Positions 1-7,285 are shown, counted from the stretch's first letter. The stretch: DNA of 8,851 bases from an uncultured Dysosmobacter sp. (GCA_934504065.1 CAKSVQ010000095.1:1-8851), one strand, 5' to 3'. Numbers and translations are program-made. The notes: generated by a model from the sequence alone, not told the origin.

Positions 1-914
1 GCGGCAAAGCCGTCCATCTCCACCAGAAGCTGGTTGAGCGTCTGCTCCCGCTCATCGTGGCCGCCGCCAAGACCCGTGCCCCGCTGGCGGCCCACCGCGT
101 CGATCTCGTCGATGAACACAATGGTGGGCGAGGTCTTTTTCGCCTGTTCGAAAAGGTCCCGGACGCGGCTGGCGCCCACGCCTACGTACAGCTCCACAAA
201 GTCTGAGCCGGAGATGGAGAGGAATCCCACTCCGGCCTCCCCGGCCACAGCCTTAGCCAGCAGCGTTTTGCCCGTGCCCGGAGGGCCCACCAGCAGCACG
301 CCCTTGGGGATGCGGGCGCCCAGCGAGATAAAGCGCTTGGGGTCCCGCAGGAATTCCACGATCTCCTGTAGCTCTTCCTTTTCCTCGTCGGCTCCGGCCA
401 CATCGTCAAAGGTGACCTTTTTGTCCTTCTCGCTCAGCTCCCGGGTGCGGGCCGCGCCAAAGCGGGCCATGCGGTCGCCCCCGGCGCCGCCCTGTGCCCG
501 GGCGATGAAAAAATACCACATCAGGCCCATCACCACCGCCGTCAGCACCCACGGCAGCAGCAGCTCCAGCCAGTTGGTGCCCGCCGGGGCCGGATAGTCA
601 TAATCCTTGATGACGCCCCGGGCATCCTGCTCCTCCACCAGCTGGTGGAAATCCTGATAGAACACATCGAAATCATATACCCGGTAGCGGATGGTCTTGC
701 TGCCGTCCACCTCCCGGTAAAGGCTCAGCTCCAGCGTGTGCTGGTCGGCAAAGTGGAACGATTCCACATTTTCCTGCTCGAACTGCTGACGCAGCTCGGC
801 ATAGGAAATTCTCCCATCCTGACTGTTCAGCTGCCAGATCCAGCTGATGCAGAGGAAAATGATCAGCGCCAAAAAGACAAAGCTGAAATTGGAAGTGCGG
901 TTTTGTTTTGTCAA
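1..914 (-). CDS. ftsH: ATP-dependent zinc metalloprotease FtsH (3' part beyond window)
   Basis: Membrane-anchored AAA+ protease that unfolds and degrades misfolded or regulatory membrane and cytosolic proteins as a hexamer. Only the first 304 residues are present; the zinc HEXXH protease domain lies outside the window. Residues 11-27 form a first membrane helix, about 30-112 an extracytoplasmic domain, and 115-137 a second membrane helix. The AAA+ domain then begins ([16 protein letters not shown] near 167-182), with Walker A GPPGTGKT at 210-217, Walker B IVFIDEID at 265-272 and the start of the second region of homology, [17 protein letters not shown] (281-297). The pore loop reads YVG (243-245) where most homologues have FVG. 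I chose a TTG start at 914-912 because AAAGGAGGG sits 6 bases upstream and the family N-terminal membrane helix follows directly; there is no in-frame ATG before the second membrane helix. It is the last visible gene of the gdpP operon, 40 bases after hpt. The identification is firm; the start is likely. Confidence 0.96.
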   Translation of the reverse strand, partial: MTKQNRTSNFSFVFLALIIFLCISWIWQLNSQDGRISYAELRQQFEQENVESFHFADQHTLELSLYREVDGSKTIRYRVYDFDVFYQDFHQLVEEQDARGVIKDYDYPAPAGTNWLELLLPWVLTAVVMGLMWYFFIARAQGGAGGDRMARFGAARTRELSEKDKKVTFDDVAGADEEKEELQEIVEFLRDPKRFISLGARIPKGVLLVGPPGTGKTLLAKAVAGEAGVGFLSISGSDFVELYVGVGASRVRDLFEQAKKTSPTIVFIDEIDAVGRQRGTGLGGGHDEREQTLNQLLVEMDGFA

Positions 915-920
915 ATCAGA

Positions 921-934
921 CCCTCCTTTGGGGG
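921..934 (-). promoter_or_regulatory. ftsH ribosome binding site inside a small hairpin
   Basis: On the minus strand the sequence reads CCCCCAAAGGAGGG, then 6 bases, then the TTG start of ftsH. The AAAGGAGGG is a strong Shine-Dalgarno sequence, and the five C residues just before it can pair with it (CC-AAA-GG, one bulged A, CCC-GGG). What is seen is the complementarity; that the fold forms and limits ftsH translation is inference. Confidence 0.55.
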
Positions 935-954
935 AAGAAAAATTTCACGCGGGC

Positions 955-1509
955 TCACTTCCCGGCGTAGACCTCCGGCTTGAGTACGCCGATATAGGGC
1001 ACGTTGCGGTACTGCTGGCAGTAATCCAGCCCATAGCCCAGCACGAACTCATCCGGCACCACAAAGCCCGCAAGGTCGGCGGAAATGGCCTTTTCCCGGC
1101 GGGAGGGCTTATCCAGCAGCGTGACGATGGTGATGGAGGCCGCCCCCTTGGTCAAAAGATAGTCCTTCAAAAACGCCAGCGTGTTGCCGGAATCCAGAAT
1201 GTCCTCCACAATGATGATGTCCCGCCCGGTGATGTCGTGCTGGATGTCGTGAACAATGTGCACCCGCCCGGAGGACACCGTGGCGTTTTCATAGGAGCTG
1301 ACGGCGATGAACTCCACATCGCTTTTGATCTGGCAGGCCCGCACCAGATCGGCCATGAACACGAACGAGCCCTTCAGCACGCCCAGAAACATGGGGTTCC
1401 TGCCCTGAAACTTCTCGTACAGCTCGTCGCCCATCTCCGCGATCCGCGCCTTCAGCTGCTCCTCGGACACCAGCACCTTCAGGATGTCCTGTTCCATCTC
1501 ACTTCTCAT
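955..1509 (-). CDS. hpt: Hypoxanthine (guanine) phosphoribosyltransferase
   Basis: Cytosolic purine-salvage enzyme joining hypoxanthine or guanine to PRPP to give IMP or GMP. At 184 residues it has the usual length. Visible hallmarks are the LKGS loop (45-48) that binds pyrophosphate, the flexible-loop SSY (71-73), the PRPP-binding motif VEDILDSGNT (101-110), where many relatives have D(S/T)GLT, and the purine-pocket segment DEFVLGYGLDY (153-163). The first ATG at 1509 is preferred over a second in-frame ATG at 1497 because AGAGGAGA lies 6 bases before it; this start overlaps the end of tilS by 11 bases. The order tilS-hpt-ftsH is the one known from Bacillus subtilis and many Firmicutes, which supports the call. 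It is co-transcribed with its neighbours by all appearances. Confidence 0.96.
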   Translation of the reverse strand: MRSEMEQDILKVLVSEEQLKARIAEMGDELYEKFQGRNPMFLGVLKGSFVFMADLVRACQIKSDVEFIAVSSYENATVSSGRVHIVHDIQHDITGRDIIIVEDILDSGNTLAFLKDYLLTKGAASITIVTLLDKPSRREKAISADLAGFVVPDEFVLGYGLDYCQQYRNVPYIGVLKPEVYAGK

Positions 1510-2845
1510 AATCGTTCTCCTCTGCCTTCTGATAGAATTTTACAAACACCGCCGCGTCCTGTTCCTGCGGTGTGAAATCCATGGAAACGCCGAATACCGG
1601 GTCGGCGGCGTGGACGCCGTTGACCCGCAGCACCGGCAGCGCGTCCCGCTCCGCCGGAGTGATCCCCCGGTCGGCGCAAAGGCGCTTGAAGCTCCGCGCC
1701 CCCCGGCTGCCGGGAAGGCGCAATCGGTCGTCGCTGCGCCAGTGGGTCACCCGCAGTTCCGCTGCGGGTCCCGCCGCCACGGCCAGGGCCCCCGACGCGG
1801 CAGCAGCCGTCACGCGCCAGCGCCCAAAGTCCACCGTGCCGCCGCGCATCAGCGCCGCGTCCGCCGCCGGAGAGCTGCCGCGCCGCAGAATAAGTGTTTT
1901 TCCCGTCCGCTGCGCCAAAACACCGTAGGGCAGCGACCGCTGTCCCGTGACGCGCTCCGGCGCGCACAGCGCCAGCACGGCGCGCACATGGGCAGCGCCA
2001 AGGTCTTTGCGGTGCCCGCCCGTTTTTTCCAGCAGGCGCAGTACCGCCCGCTCCGCCGCCGCTTCCGGCGCGGAGCGCAGCACCTGGCAGGGAATGACCC
2101 AGCCGTCCGGCAGGGCTTCGGCCTGCCGCACCAGCGCGGCGGCCATAGTCTCCACCGCCTCGCTTTCCCGGCGGAGAATTTCCCCCATGCGGCCGATATT
2201 TTCCGCGTACCGGGGATTGATCTGCCGCAGCACCGGGGTCACGGCGCTGCGCAGCGCGTTCCGTGCCGCCGCGCCGGGGTCTGAATTGGTGGAATCCTCC
2301 ACATGGGGCAGTCCGCGCAGCGCGGCATAGTCGGCAAGGGCCGCCCTTGGAATGCGCAGAAACGGGCGGTAGATCCTCCCCCGCACCGCCGGAATGCCCG
2401 CAAGCCCCTGCGGCCCGGTCCCCCGGATCAGGTTCAGCAGCACCGTTTCGGCGTTGTCATCGGCATGGTGGGCGGTAAACACCGCGTCAAAGCCGCCCTC
2501 TGCCGCTGTTTTCTCTAAAAATGCGTACCGCAGCCGCCGGGCGGCCTCCTCCAGAGAAAGGCCCTGCTCCGCGGCCAGCGCCCGGGTGTCGCCCCAGCCG
2601 CTCAGGCAGGGAATACCCCGCTCCGCGCACCAGCTTTGCACAAACTCCTCGTCCCGGTCAGCCTCCGCCCCCCGCAGCCCGTGGTGAAAATGGGCCGCAG
2701 CCACGGTAAAGCCCGCCGCGCGGGACATATAGTCCACAAGGCACATGGAATCCAACCCGCCGGACACGGCGCACAGCACCCGTCCGCCTCCGGGGAACCA
2801 TCGGCGCAGGAACACTGCGGCCTCGGGCAGGTCAGTCCTCGTCAT
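1499..2845 (-). CDS. tilS: tRNA(Ile)-lysidine synthetase
   Basis: Essential tRNA-modifying enzyme that attaches lysine to C34 of the CAU-anticodon tRNA-Ile, using ATP, so that it reads AUA as isoleucine. The 448 residues fit the family. The N-terminal PP-loop ATPase domain has SGGLDS (28-33), HHGLRG (54-59), EEAARRLRY (99-107), the AHHADDNAET motif (125-134), DSTN (184-187) and ARNALRS (194-200). A middle substrate-recognition domain covers roughly 215-325. A C-terminal TilS domain follows, with DDRLRLPG (372-379), SFKRL (385-389) and ITPAERDALPVL (395-406). The ATG at 2845 gives a normal distance to the PP-loop and overlaps the end of dnaB by 14 bases. I see no clear Shine-Dalgarno sequence before it, so translation is probably coupled to dnaB. 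The reading frame stays open upstream to 3085, but that stretch is dnaB out of frame. hpt follows with an 11-base overlap. Confidence 0.96.
   Translation of the reverse strand: MTRTDLPEAAVFLRRWFPGGGRVLCAVSGGLDSMCLVDYMSRAAGFTVAAAHFHHGLRGAEADRDEEFVQSWCAERGIPCLSGWGDTRALAAEQGLSLEEAARRLRYAFLEKTAAEGGFDAVFTAHHADDNAETVLLNLIRGTGPQGLAGIPAVRGRIYRPFLRIPRAALADYAALRGLPHVEDSTNSDPGAAARNALRSAVTPVLRQINPRYAENIGRMGEILRRESEAVETMAAALVRQAEALPDGWVIPCQVLRSAPEAAAERAVLRLLEKTGGHRKDLGAAHVRAVLALCAPERVTGQRSLPYGVLAQRTGKTLILRRGSSPAADAALMRGGTVDFGRWRVTAAAASGALAVAAGPAAELRVTHWRSDDRLRLPGSRGARSFKRLCADRGITPAERDALPVLRVNGVHAADPVFGVSMDFTPQEQDAAVFVKFYQKAEENDYEK
1516..1523 (-). promoter_or_regulatory. Ribosome binding site that fixes the hpt start
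   Basis: AGAGGAGA on the minus strand, 6 bases before the ATG at 1509. The second possible ATG (1497) would stand 18 bases away, too far for this site. The site lies inside the 3' end of tilS, so ribosomes finishing tilS can readily begin hpt. Confidence 0.7.
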
Positions 2846-4181
2846 AGCGGTTATCCAGCGTGGAGAACTGGGTGTACTCCGGCATCCAGCGCAGCTCCAC
2901 CTTTCCGGTCTCGCCGTGGCGGTTCTTGGCCACGATGCACTCGGCGATGTTGTGCTTCTCCGAGTCTTCATTATAATAGTCGTCCCGGTACAAAAAGAGA
3001 ACAATATCCGCATCCTGCTCAATGGCGCCGGATTCGCGCAGGTCGGAGAGCATGGGCCGCTTATCGTCCCGCTTTTCGTTGGCACGGGAGAGCTGGCTCA
3101 GGCAGATCACCGGAACGTTCAGCTCCTTGGCCATGATCTTGAGCATACGGGACATATCGGAGACCACCTGCTGGCGGCTCTCGCCCCCGCCGCTCTTTCC
3201 TCCGGCTGAGGTCATCAGCTGCAAATAGTCGATGACCACCAGCCCCAGCTTGTCGATCCGGCGGCACTTGGCGTTCATGTCCGCCACCGTCAGCATGGGG
3301 TTATCGTCAATACGGATGTCCAGCTTATTCAGCACCGTGGAGGCGGCGGCGATCTTTTCCCAATCCGTCTCCCGCAGGGCCCCGGTCTTCAGCCGATTGT
3401 TCTCCACCAGCGCTTCGGAGGAAAGCAGGCGGGTGACCAGCTGCTCCCGGGACATTTCCAGCGAAAATACCGCCACCGTCATCTCCTGCGCCTTGGCCAC
3501 GTTCAGCGCGATGTTCAGCGCGAACGAGGTCTTGCCCATGCCGGGACGGGCGGCCAGCAGAATAAGGTCGGACTTGTTCAGTCCCGTGATCTTGCGGTCC
3601 ACGGCGGAAAGGCCCGTGGAAAGGCCGGGCAGATGGTTCTCGCTCTCGCTCATCTCGCTCAGGCGGTCCAGCACGTCCGGCAGCACCTGCCGCAGCGGCA
3701 CCATGTCCTGCGCGCCCTGCCCCCGGCGGATGGCGTACACCTTCTGCTCGGCGGCCTCCAGAATTTCGCCCGCTTCGCCCACGCCCTCCTGCACCATGGC
3801 AGTGATCTCCGACGCGGCCTGCGCCACGCCCCGCAGCAGCGCCTTGTCCCGGACGATGGCCGCATACTCCATGACGTTGGCGCTGGTGGGCGTGATCTCC
3901 ATGAGCTGGGCAAGATAGGACCGGGTGGTCTGGTCGTCATACGTCCCAGCCTTCTGCATCTCCTCGCAGACGGTGATGCCGTCGATAGGCTTGGCGTAGG
4001 TGAACATGGAATAGATCGTCTCAAAGATCTCCCGGTTCTGCCGCAGGTAAAAATCCGAGGGACGGAGCTTGTCCATCACGTCCTTTACGCAGTCGGGGTC
4101 GATGAGCATGGAGCCGAGAACGGCCTGCTCCCCCTCCAGCGAATGGGGCATCTGCCGCAGCAGCAGATCTTCCGTTGCCAT
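2832..4181 (-). CDS. dnaB: Replicative DNA helicase DnaB (DnaC of Bacillus)
   Basis: Hexameric 5'-3' helicase that opens DNA at the replication fork and recruits primase. The 449-residue protein is full length. The N-terminal DnaB domain starts with the family signature around PHSLEGEQAVLGS (12-24) and runs to about 110; a linker leads to the RecA-like domain from about 185. That domain shows Walker A ARPGMGKTS (211-219), the FSLEMS motif with likely catalytic Glu242, Walker B LVVIDYLQLM (314-323), the LSQLSR motif (361-366), DLRESGAIEQDAD (380-392) and IVAKNRHG (416-423). No intein interrupts the ATPase motifs. The ATG at 4181 follows GGAGG at 4195-4191. It stands 34 bases downstream of rplI, in the gdpP-rplI-dnaB order conserved in Firmicutes, and its last 14 bases overlap tilS. 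Confidence 0.97.
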   Translation of the reverse strand: MATEDLLLRQMPHSLEGEQAVLGSMLIDPDCVKDVMDKLRPSDFYLRQNREIFETIYSMFTYAKPIDGITVCEEMQKAGTYDDQTTRSYLAQLMEITPTSANVMEYAAIVRDKALLRGVAQAASEITAMVQEGVGEAGEILEAAEQKVYAIRRGQGAQDMVPLRQVLPDVLDRLSEMSESENHLPGLSTGLSAVDRKITGLNKSDLILLAARPGMGKTSFALNIALNVAKAQEMTVAVFSLEMSREQLVTRLLSSEALVENNRLKTGALRETDWEKIAAASTVLNKLDIRIDDNPMLTVADMNAKCRRIDKLGLVVIDYLQLMTSAGGKSGGGESRQQVVSDMSRMLKIMAKELNVPVICLSQLSRANEKRDDKRPMLSDLRESGAIEQDADIVLFLYRDDYYNEDSEKHNIAECIVAKNRHGETGKVELRWMPEYTQFSTLDNRYDED

Positions 4182-4215
4182 AGGGCCTCTCCTCCGTCAG
4201 GTCAAAATTTCGCGT

Positions 4216-4665
4216 TTACTTTTCTTCGTAGACGGAGACATAGACCGTCGCCGTTACCTCAAAGCCCAGCTTGGCCTTGATCTGATAGCTGCCGAATGCC
4301 TTGATGGGCTCATCCAGCACCAGCTTCTGCTTGGGTACGTCCACGCCGAACTGGGCCTTCAGGCCCTCGCTGATCTCCTTGCCCGTCACGGCGCCGAAAA
4401 GTCGGCCGCCGTTGCCGCCCTTGGCGGTGAGCTTGACCTGGCATTCCTTCAGCTTTTCGGCGGTGGCCTCAGCCTCGGCCTTCAGCCGGGCCTCTTCGGC
4501 CTTGCGGGCCTTCTCCTTCAGGTTCATGGTGTTGATGGCGTCCGCCGTGGCGGGCACCGCCAGCTTCCGGGGCAGAAGGAAGTTGCGGCCGTAGCCCTCG
4601 GAAACCTCCACCATCTGGCCCTTTTTGCCCTGACCCTTCACGTCCTGCTGTAAAATCACTTTCAT
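4216..4665 (-). CDS. rplI: 50S ribosomal protein L9 (bL9)
   Basis: Large-subunit ribosomal protein that binds 23S rRNA at the base of the L1 stalk and helps reading-frame fidelity. At 149 residues it has the normal length. The N-terminal RNA-binding domain has the signature GQMVEVSEGYGRNFLLPR (16-33). A long charged helix rich in Lys, Glu and Ala follows (about 41-74). The C-terminal domain shows GRLFGAVTGKEI (87-98) and GSYQIKAKLGFEV (125-137). The ATG at 4665 is preceded by AAAGGAG with 8 bases between. It lies 27 bases after gdpP and 34 before dnaB, the classic order. Confidence 0.98.
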   Translation of the reverse strand: MKVILQQDVKGQGKKGQMVEVSEGYGRNFLLPRKLAVPATADAINTMNLKEKARKAEEARLKAEAEATAEKLKECQVKLTAKGGNGGRLFGAVTGKEISEGLKAQFGVDVPKQKLVLDEPIKAFGSYQIKAKLGFEVTATVYVSVYEEK

Positions 4666-4692
4666 GGCTTCTTCTCCTTTATGATCTGGTTG

Positions 4693-6687
4693 TTATTTTT
4701 CAAAATACGCATCGATGGCGTCCGTCAGCTTCTCCCGCACGGTCTGCACATCAGTATTTTCCACGCGGCCGCCTGCGGTGGTGGAATTTCCTCCGCCGCC
4801 CAGCGCCTCCAAAATCACCTGCACGTTGATCTCGCCCAGCGACCGGGCGCTCATCAGCACATCCGCGCCGTTGCTGTATACCACGAACGACGCCTGTACC
4901 CCCTTGAGGGTCAACAGCTCATCTGCCGCCTGCGCTGCCGCCACGCGGTCCACGCCGTCCTGCGGGATCACCGCCAGCGCAATGTCGTCCCGGTACATCT
5001 CCGCCCGGCGGATGATGTCATAGCGGGAGATCATGTCGCTCAAATCGTTCTGGAACAGACGCTGCACATCCGCCGTGTCCGCTCCGGCCCGGCGCAGGAA
5101 TGCCGCCGCTTCAAAGGTGCGGCCTCCGGTGCGCTGGGTGAAGTGCTTGGTGTCCAGCACGATGCCCGCCAGCAGCGCCTCCGCTTCGGCGCGCAGCAGG
5201 TCGGCGGGCTCCACCATGTATTGCAGCAGCTCCGTCACCAGCTCCGCCGCCGAGGAGGCGTAGGGCTCGTGGAAGCTGAACGCCGCGTTTTCAATATAGC
5301 TGGCGGCACGGCGGTGGTGGTCGATGACGGCCACGCGGTTGCAGCTTTCCAGCAGCTCATGGCTTTCCACCATGTCGGGGCGGTTGGTGTCCACCACTAC
5401 CAAAAGCGCACCGGGGCGCATCTGCAAAAAGGCCTCGGATGGCGAGAGGAACACGCCCACGTATTCCTCCACCGCCTGCAGCCGCTTCACCACGGCTCCG
5501 GCGGCGTTGTGCTCCAGGTCGATCACGATCTGGGCCCGCCTGCCCAGCTTCCGGGCGGCGCAGCACACGCCTGCGGCGGCGCCCACGGCGTCCATATCCG
5601 CAAAGCTGTGGCCCATCACATAGATCTCCGACGCGTCCCGCATCAACTCGCCCAATGCGTTGGCCATGACCCGGGATTTGACCTTGGTGCGCTTTTCCGC
5701 GCTCTTGGCCCGTCCGCCGTAGAACTCAAAGTCCACCCGGTTGCGCACCACGGCCTGATCGCCGCCACGGCTCAGGGCCATTTCCACCGAGAGGTTGGCG
5801 TTTTTATAAAGCTCCGGGATGCCGTCCACATCCTTGCCCATGCCGATGGAGAGGGTGGGGTGCACCCCGTCGCCCACGCTGATGTCCCGGATGGTATCCA
5901 GCACGGAGAACTTTTCCTCCACAAAGTGGGCGTAATACTGCTCTTCAAAGAGGAACAGATACCGATCGCGCTCGGTTTTCAGCAGCAGTCCGTCGCCTGC
6001 GGCGGCCCATGTGTTCAGCTTTTCGTCGATCTGGGCCAGCACCGCGCTGCGCTGGGCGTCGGGGCAGGCCTTCATCAGATCCTCATAGTTATCCACCATC
6101 ATAATGGCCAGCACGGGCCGGGTAGCGGTGTATACCTCCTTGAGCTGGTCGGCCTCGGTGGTGTCCACCCAGTAGGTGGTGGCCACCAGACTCTGCTCTC
6201 CACCCCGTCCCTTGGCCCGGACAAGGCTGCCGTACACGCGGAACTGGCGGCCGTTCATCACCACCCGCTCCGGGCACTCCTGCCTGCCCTCCAGCAACCA
6301 CTGCGCCGGAAAGTCCGGCACGGCGTCCTCTACTTTCATTTCAAAAAGATGCTCCCGCACCCCGGCCAGCTGCAAAAAGTTTTCATTGCTCCAGATGACC
6401 TCTCCGGTGTCCGGCCGGAAGACCATGATGGGCAGTGGAGAGTTGATGAGGGTGGATTTGCTGGCGGTGTCCACAGAGCCGGTCACGCTGTCGATGTACT
6501 GCAAAATACCCTGACGGCGCTTTTTGTTCACCCCGGAGGAATAGGCGTACAGCGCCACCGTGGCCAGCCCCTCGGCCAGCGCCAGCGGCCAGCTCACGGT
6601 AACGGCGGCTGCGGCAAACACCGCAAGGCATAAAAAGTACAGCTTTAAATTCGGCTCCAGCAGCCGGGAGAGTTTTTTATTGTTCAT
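4693..6687 (-). CDS. gdpP: Cyclic-di-AMP phosphodiesterase GdpP (DHH/DHHA1 family)
   Basis: Membrane-bound enzyme that hydrolyses c-di-AMP to 5'-pApA, lowering a second messenger that controls potassium, osmolyte and wall homeostasis. The 664 residues match the family. Two membrane helices (about 15-32 and 34-52) are followed by a PAS-like sensor (about 65-175) and a degenerate GGDEF domain (about 185-315, ending SRGGDQAVVRN) without the active GGDEF motif, as is usual for GdpP. The DHH phosphodiesterase domain has MGHSFADMD (358-366: His360, Asp364, Asp366), VVDTNRP (431-437), the DHH triad VIDHH (454-458) and LDTKHF (511-516). The DHHA1 domain ends with LGGGGNSTTAGG (629-640), where the usual GGGGH has Asn634 in place of His. 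The metal ligands are intact, so the enzyme is probably active. The ATG at 6687 follows AGGAG by 8 bases. It is the first gene of the operon, with its own promoter. Confidence 0.95.
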   Translation of the reverse strand: MNNKKLSRLLEPNLKLYFLCLAVFAAAAVTVSWPLALAEGLATVALYAYSSGVNKKRRQGILQYIDSVTGSVDTASKSTLINSPLPIMVFRPDTGEVIWSNENFLQLAGVREHLFEMKVEDAVPDFPAQWLLEGRQECPERVVMNGRQFRVYGSLVRAKGRGGEQSLVATTYWVDTTEADQLKEVYTATRPVLAIMMVDNYEDLMKACPDAQRSAVLAQIDEKLNTWAAAGDGLLLKTERDRYLFLFEEQYYAHFVEEKFSVLDTIRDISVGDGVHPTLSIGMGKDVDGIPELYKNANLSVEMALSRGGDQAVVRNRVDFEFYGGRAKSAEKRTKVKSRVMANALGELMRDASEIYVMGHSFADMDAVGAAAGVCCAARKLGRRAQIVIDLEHNAAGAVVKRLQAVEEYVGVFLSPSEAFLQMRPGALLVVVDTNRPDMVESHELLESCNRVAVIDHHRRAASYIENAAFSFHEPYASSAAELVTELLQYMVEPADLLRAEAEALLAGIVLDTKHFTQRTGGRTFEAAAFLRRAGADTADVQRLFQNDLSDMISRYDIIRRAEMYRDDIALAVIPQDGVDRVAAAQAADELLTLKGVQASFVVYSNGADVLMSARSLGEINVQVILEALGGGGNSTTAGGRVENTDVQTVREKLTDAIDAYFEK

Positions 6688-6740
6688 ATGGCGTGCTCCT
6701 AATCAAGGAAAACATTTTACACATACGGATAGATTGTATT

Positions 6741-6769
6741 ATTGTACCATCTCCTTTTCCAAGATGCAA
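6741..6769 (-). promoter_or_regulatory. Sigma-A-type promoter of the gdpP operon
   Basis: On the minus strand: TTGCAT (6769-6764), 17 bases, TACAAT (6746-6741), with an extended -10 TGG just before the hexamer. A second TACAAT occurs 8 bases further on (6738-6733), which with TTGGAA (6762-6757) forms a weaker alternative at 18-base spacing. Predicted transcription start is near 6734, leaving a leader of about 45 bases. The -35 is weak (3 of 6), the -10 good. It begins 11 bases beyond the end of the ptsH terminator, as expected for a new transcription unit. Confidence 0.7.
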
Positions 6770-6780
6770 GACCGCCAAAG

Positions 6781-6817
6781 TGTAAAAAGACGCGGCTCCG
6801 CAAAATGCGGAGCCGCG
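6781..6817 (-). terminator. Intrinsic terminator of ptsH
   Basis: A perfect 12-bp stem (CGCGGCTCCGCA at 6791-6802 against TGCGGAGCCGCG at 6806-6817) with a three-base loop. On the minus strand it is followed by TCTTTTTACA. It begins 18 bases after the ptsH stop codon and separates ptsH from the gdpP operon. Confidence 0.93.
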
Positions 6818-6835
6818 CAGAAAGTCTGTATGTGT

Positions 6836-7099
6836 TTATTCGCCGAAATTGTCCTTCACCAACTCCACCAGAGCGGCCACGGCTTCCTTTTCATCCGCGC
6901 CGTCGGCGATCAGGGTGATGGACGTGCCCTTGACAATGCCCAGAGACAAAACGCCCAGCAGGCTCTTTGCATTCACACGGCGATCCTCTTTTTCCACCCA
7001 AATGCCGCTTTTGAACTCATTGGCCTTCTGAATGAAAAAAGTAGCGGGTCTGGCGTGCAGGCCTACTTCGTTGTTAACAGTGATCTCCTGCGTATACAT
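6836..7099 (-). CDS. ptsH: Phosphocarrier protein HPr
   Basis: Small cytosolic phosphocarrier of the sugar phosphotransferase system, passing phosphate from enzyme I to the sugar-specific EIIA proteins. The 87 residues are the normal length. The active site is NEVGLHARPAT (10-20) with phosphorylated His15 and Arg17. The regulatory site is VNAKSLLGVLSLGI (42-55) with Ser46, the residue that HPr kinase phosphorylates in Firmicutes to engage CcpA. The intact His15 argues against a Crh-type paralogue, which lacks it. The ATG at 7099 follows AAAAGGAG. The gene is monocistronic: it has its own promoter (7171-7199) and a strong terminator, and ptsI (enzyme I), often its neighbour, is not in the window. 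This could also be an HPr-family protein serving only regulation if the genome has few PTS permeases. Confidence 0.95.
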   Translation of the reverse strand: MYTQEITVNNEVGLHARPATFFIQKANEFKSGIWVEKEDRRVNAKSLLGVLSLGIVKGTSITLIADGADEKEAVAALVELVKDNFGE

Positions 7100-7170
7100 G
7101 ATACAGCTCTCCTTTTCTATACCGACTGATTCCCAGCTTATACGGCGATATACTTTCCGATACTGATACC

Positions 7171-7199
7171 ATCATAACTGGTTTTTGCGCGGCAGTCAA
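7171..7199 (-). promoter_or_regulatory. Strong sigma-A promoter of ptsH
   Basis: Minus strand TTGACT (7199-7194), 17 bases, TATGAT (7176-7171): 5 of 6 matches in both boxes at ideal spacing. The predicted transcript starts near 7164, giving a leader of about 65 bases before the ptsH ATG. A 26-base palindrome lies 4 bases upstream of the -35 box. Confidence 0.85.
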
Positions 7200-7203
7200 C
7201 GGC

Positions 7204-7229
7204 GTTTTTCACAAATGTTTGCGAAAAAC
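7204..7229. promoter_or_regulatory. 26-base palindrome upstream of the ptsH promoter, candidate operator
   Basis: Plus strand GTTTTTCACAAA, TG, TTTGCGAAAAAC: two 12-base arms matching at 11 of 12 positions around a two-base centre. It spans about -40 to -65 relative to the predicted ptsH start, a typical place for an activator. It has no GC-rich stem, so it is not a terminator. I do not recognise the regulator; it does not match CcpA cre or Rex consensus sequences as I know them. Confidence 0.5.
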
Positions 7230-7285
7230 CCGGGAACGTGCCGCCAATTTTTGTTAGTTTAGCACACGCGCACCGGAAAATATGC

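Noticed and set aside
34..597. Open frame on the plus strand opposite ftsH
   Set aside because: Ser/Pro/Arg-rich shadow; the minus strand carries the FtsH Walker motifs.
1484..2284. Open frames on the plus strand opposite hpt and tilS
   Set aside because: Arg/Ala/Pro/His-rich translations without recognisable motifs and without ribosome binding sites; the minus strand carries complete hpt and tilS.
2846..3085. N-terminal extension of tilS by 80 codons
   Set aside because: The frame is open, but the translation is unlike TilS and lies wholly within dnaB out of frame. The start at 2845 gives the normal family length.
4177..4205. Internal promoter before dnaB (TTGACC, 17 bases, TATGGC)
   Set aside because: The would-be -10 overlaps the dnaB start codon and is a poor match, so it could not make a translatable dnaB message.
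4681..6633. Very long open frame (650 codons) on the plus strand opposite gdpP
   Set aside because: It is the antisense shadow of gdpP, produced by GC-rich codon use. Its product is full of His, Arg, Gly and Gln and matches no family, while the minus frame has complete GdpP domains.
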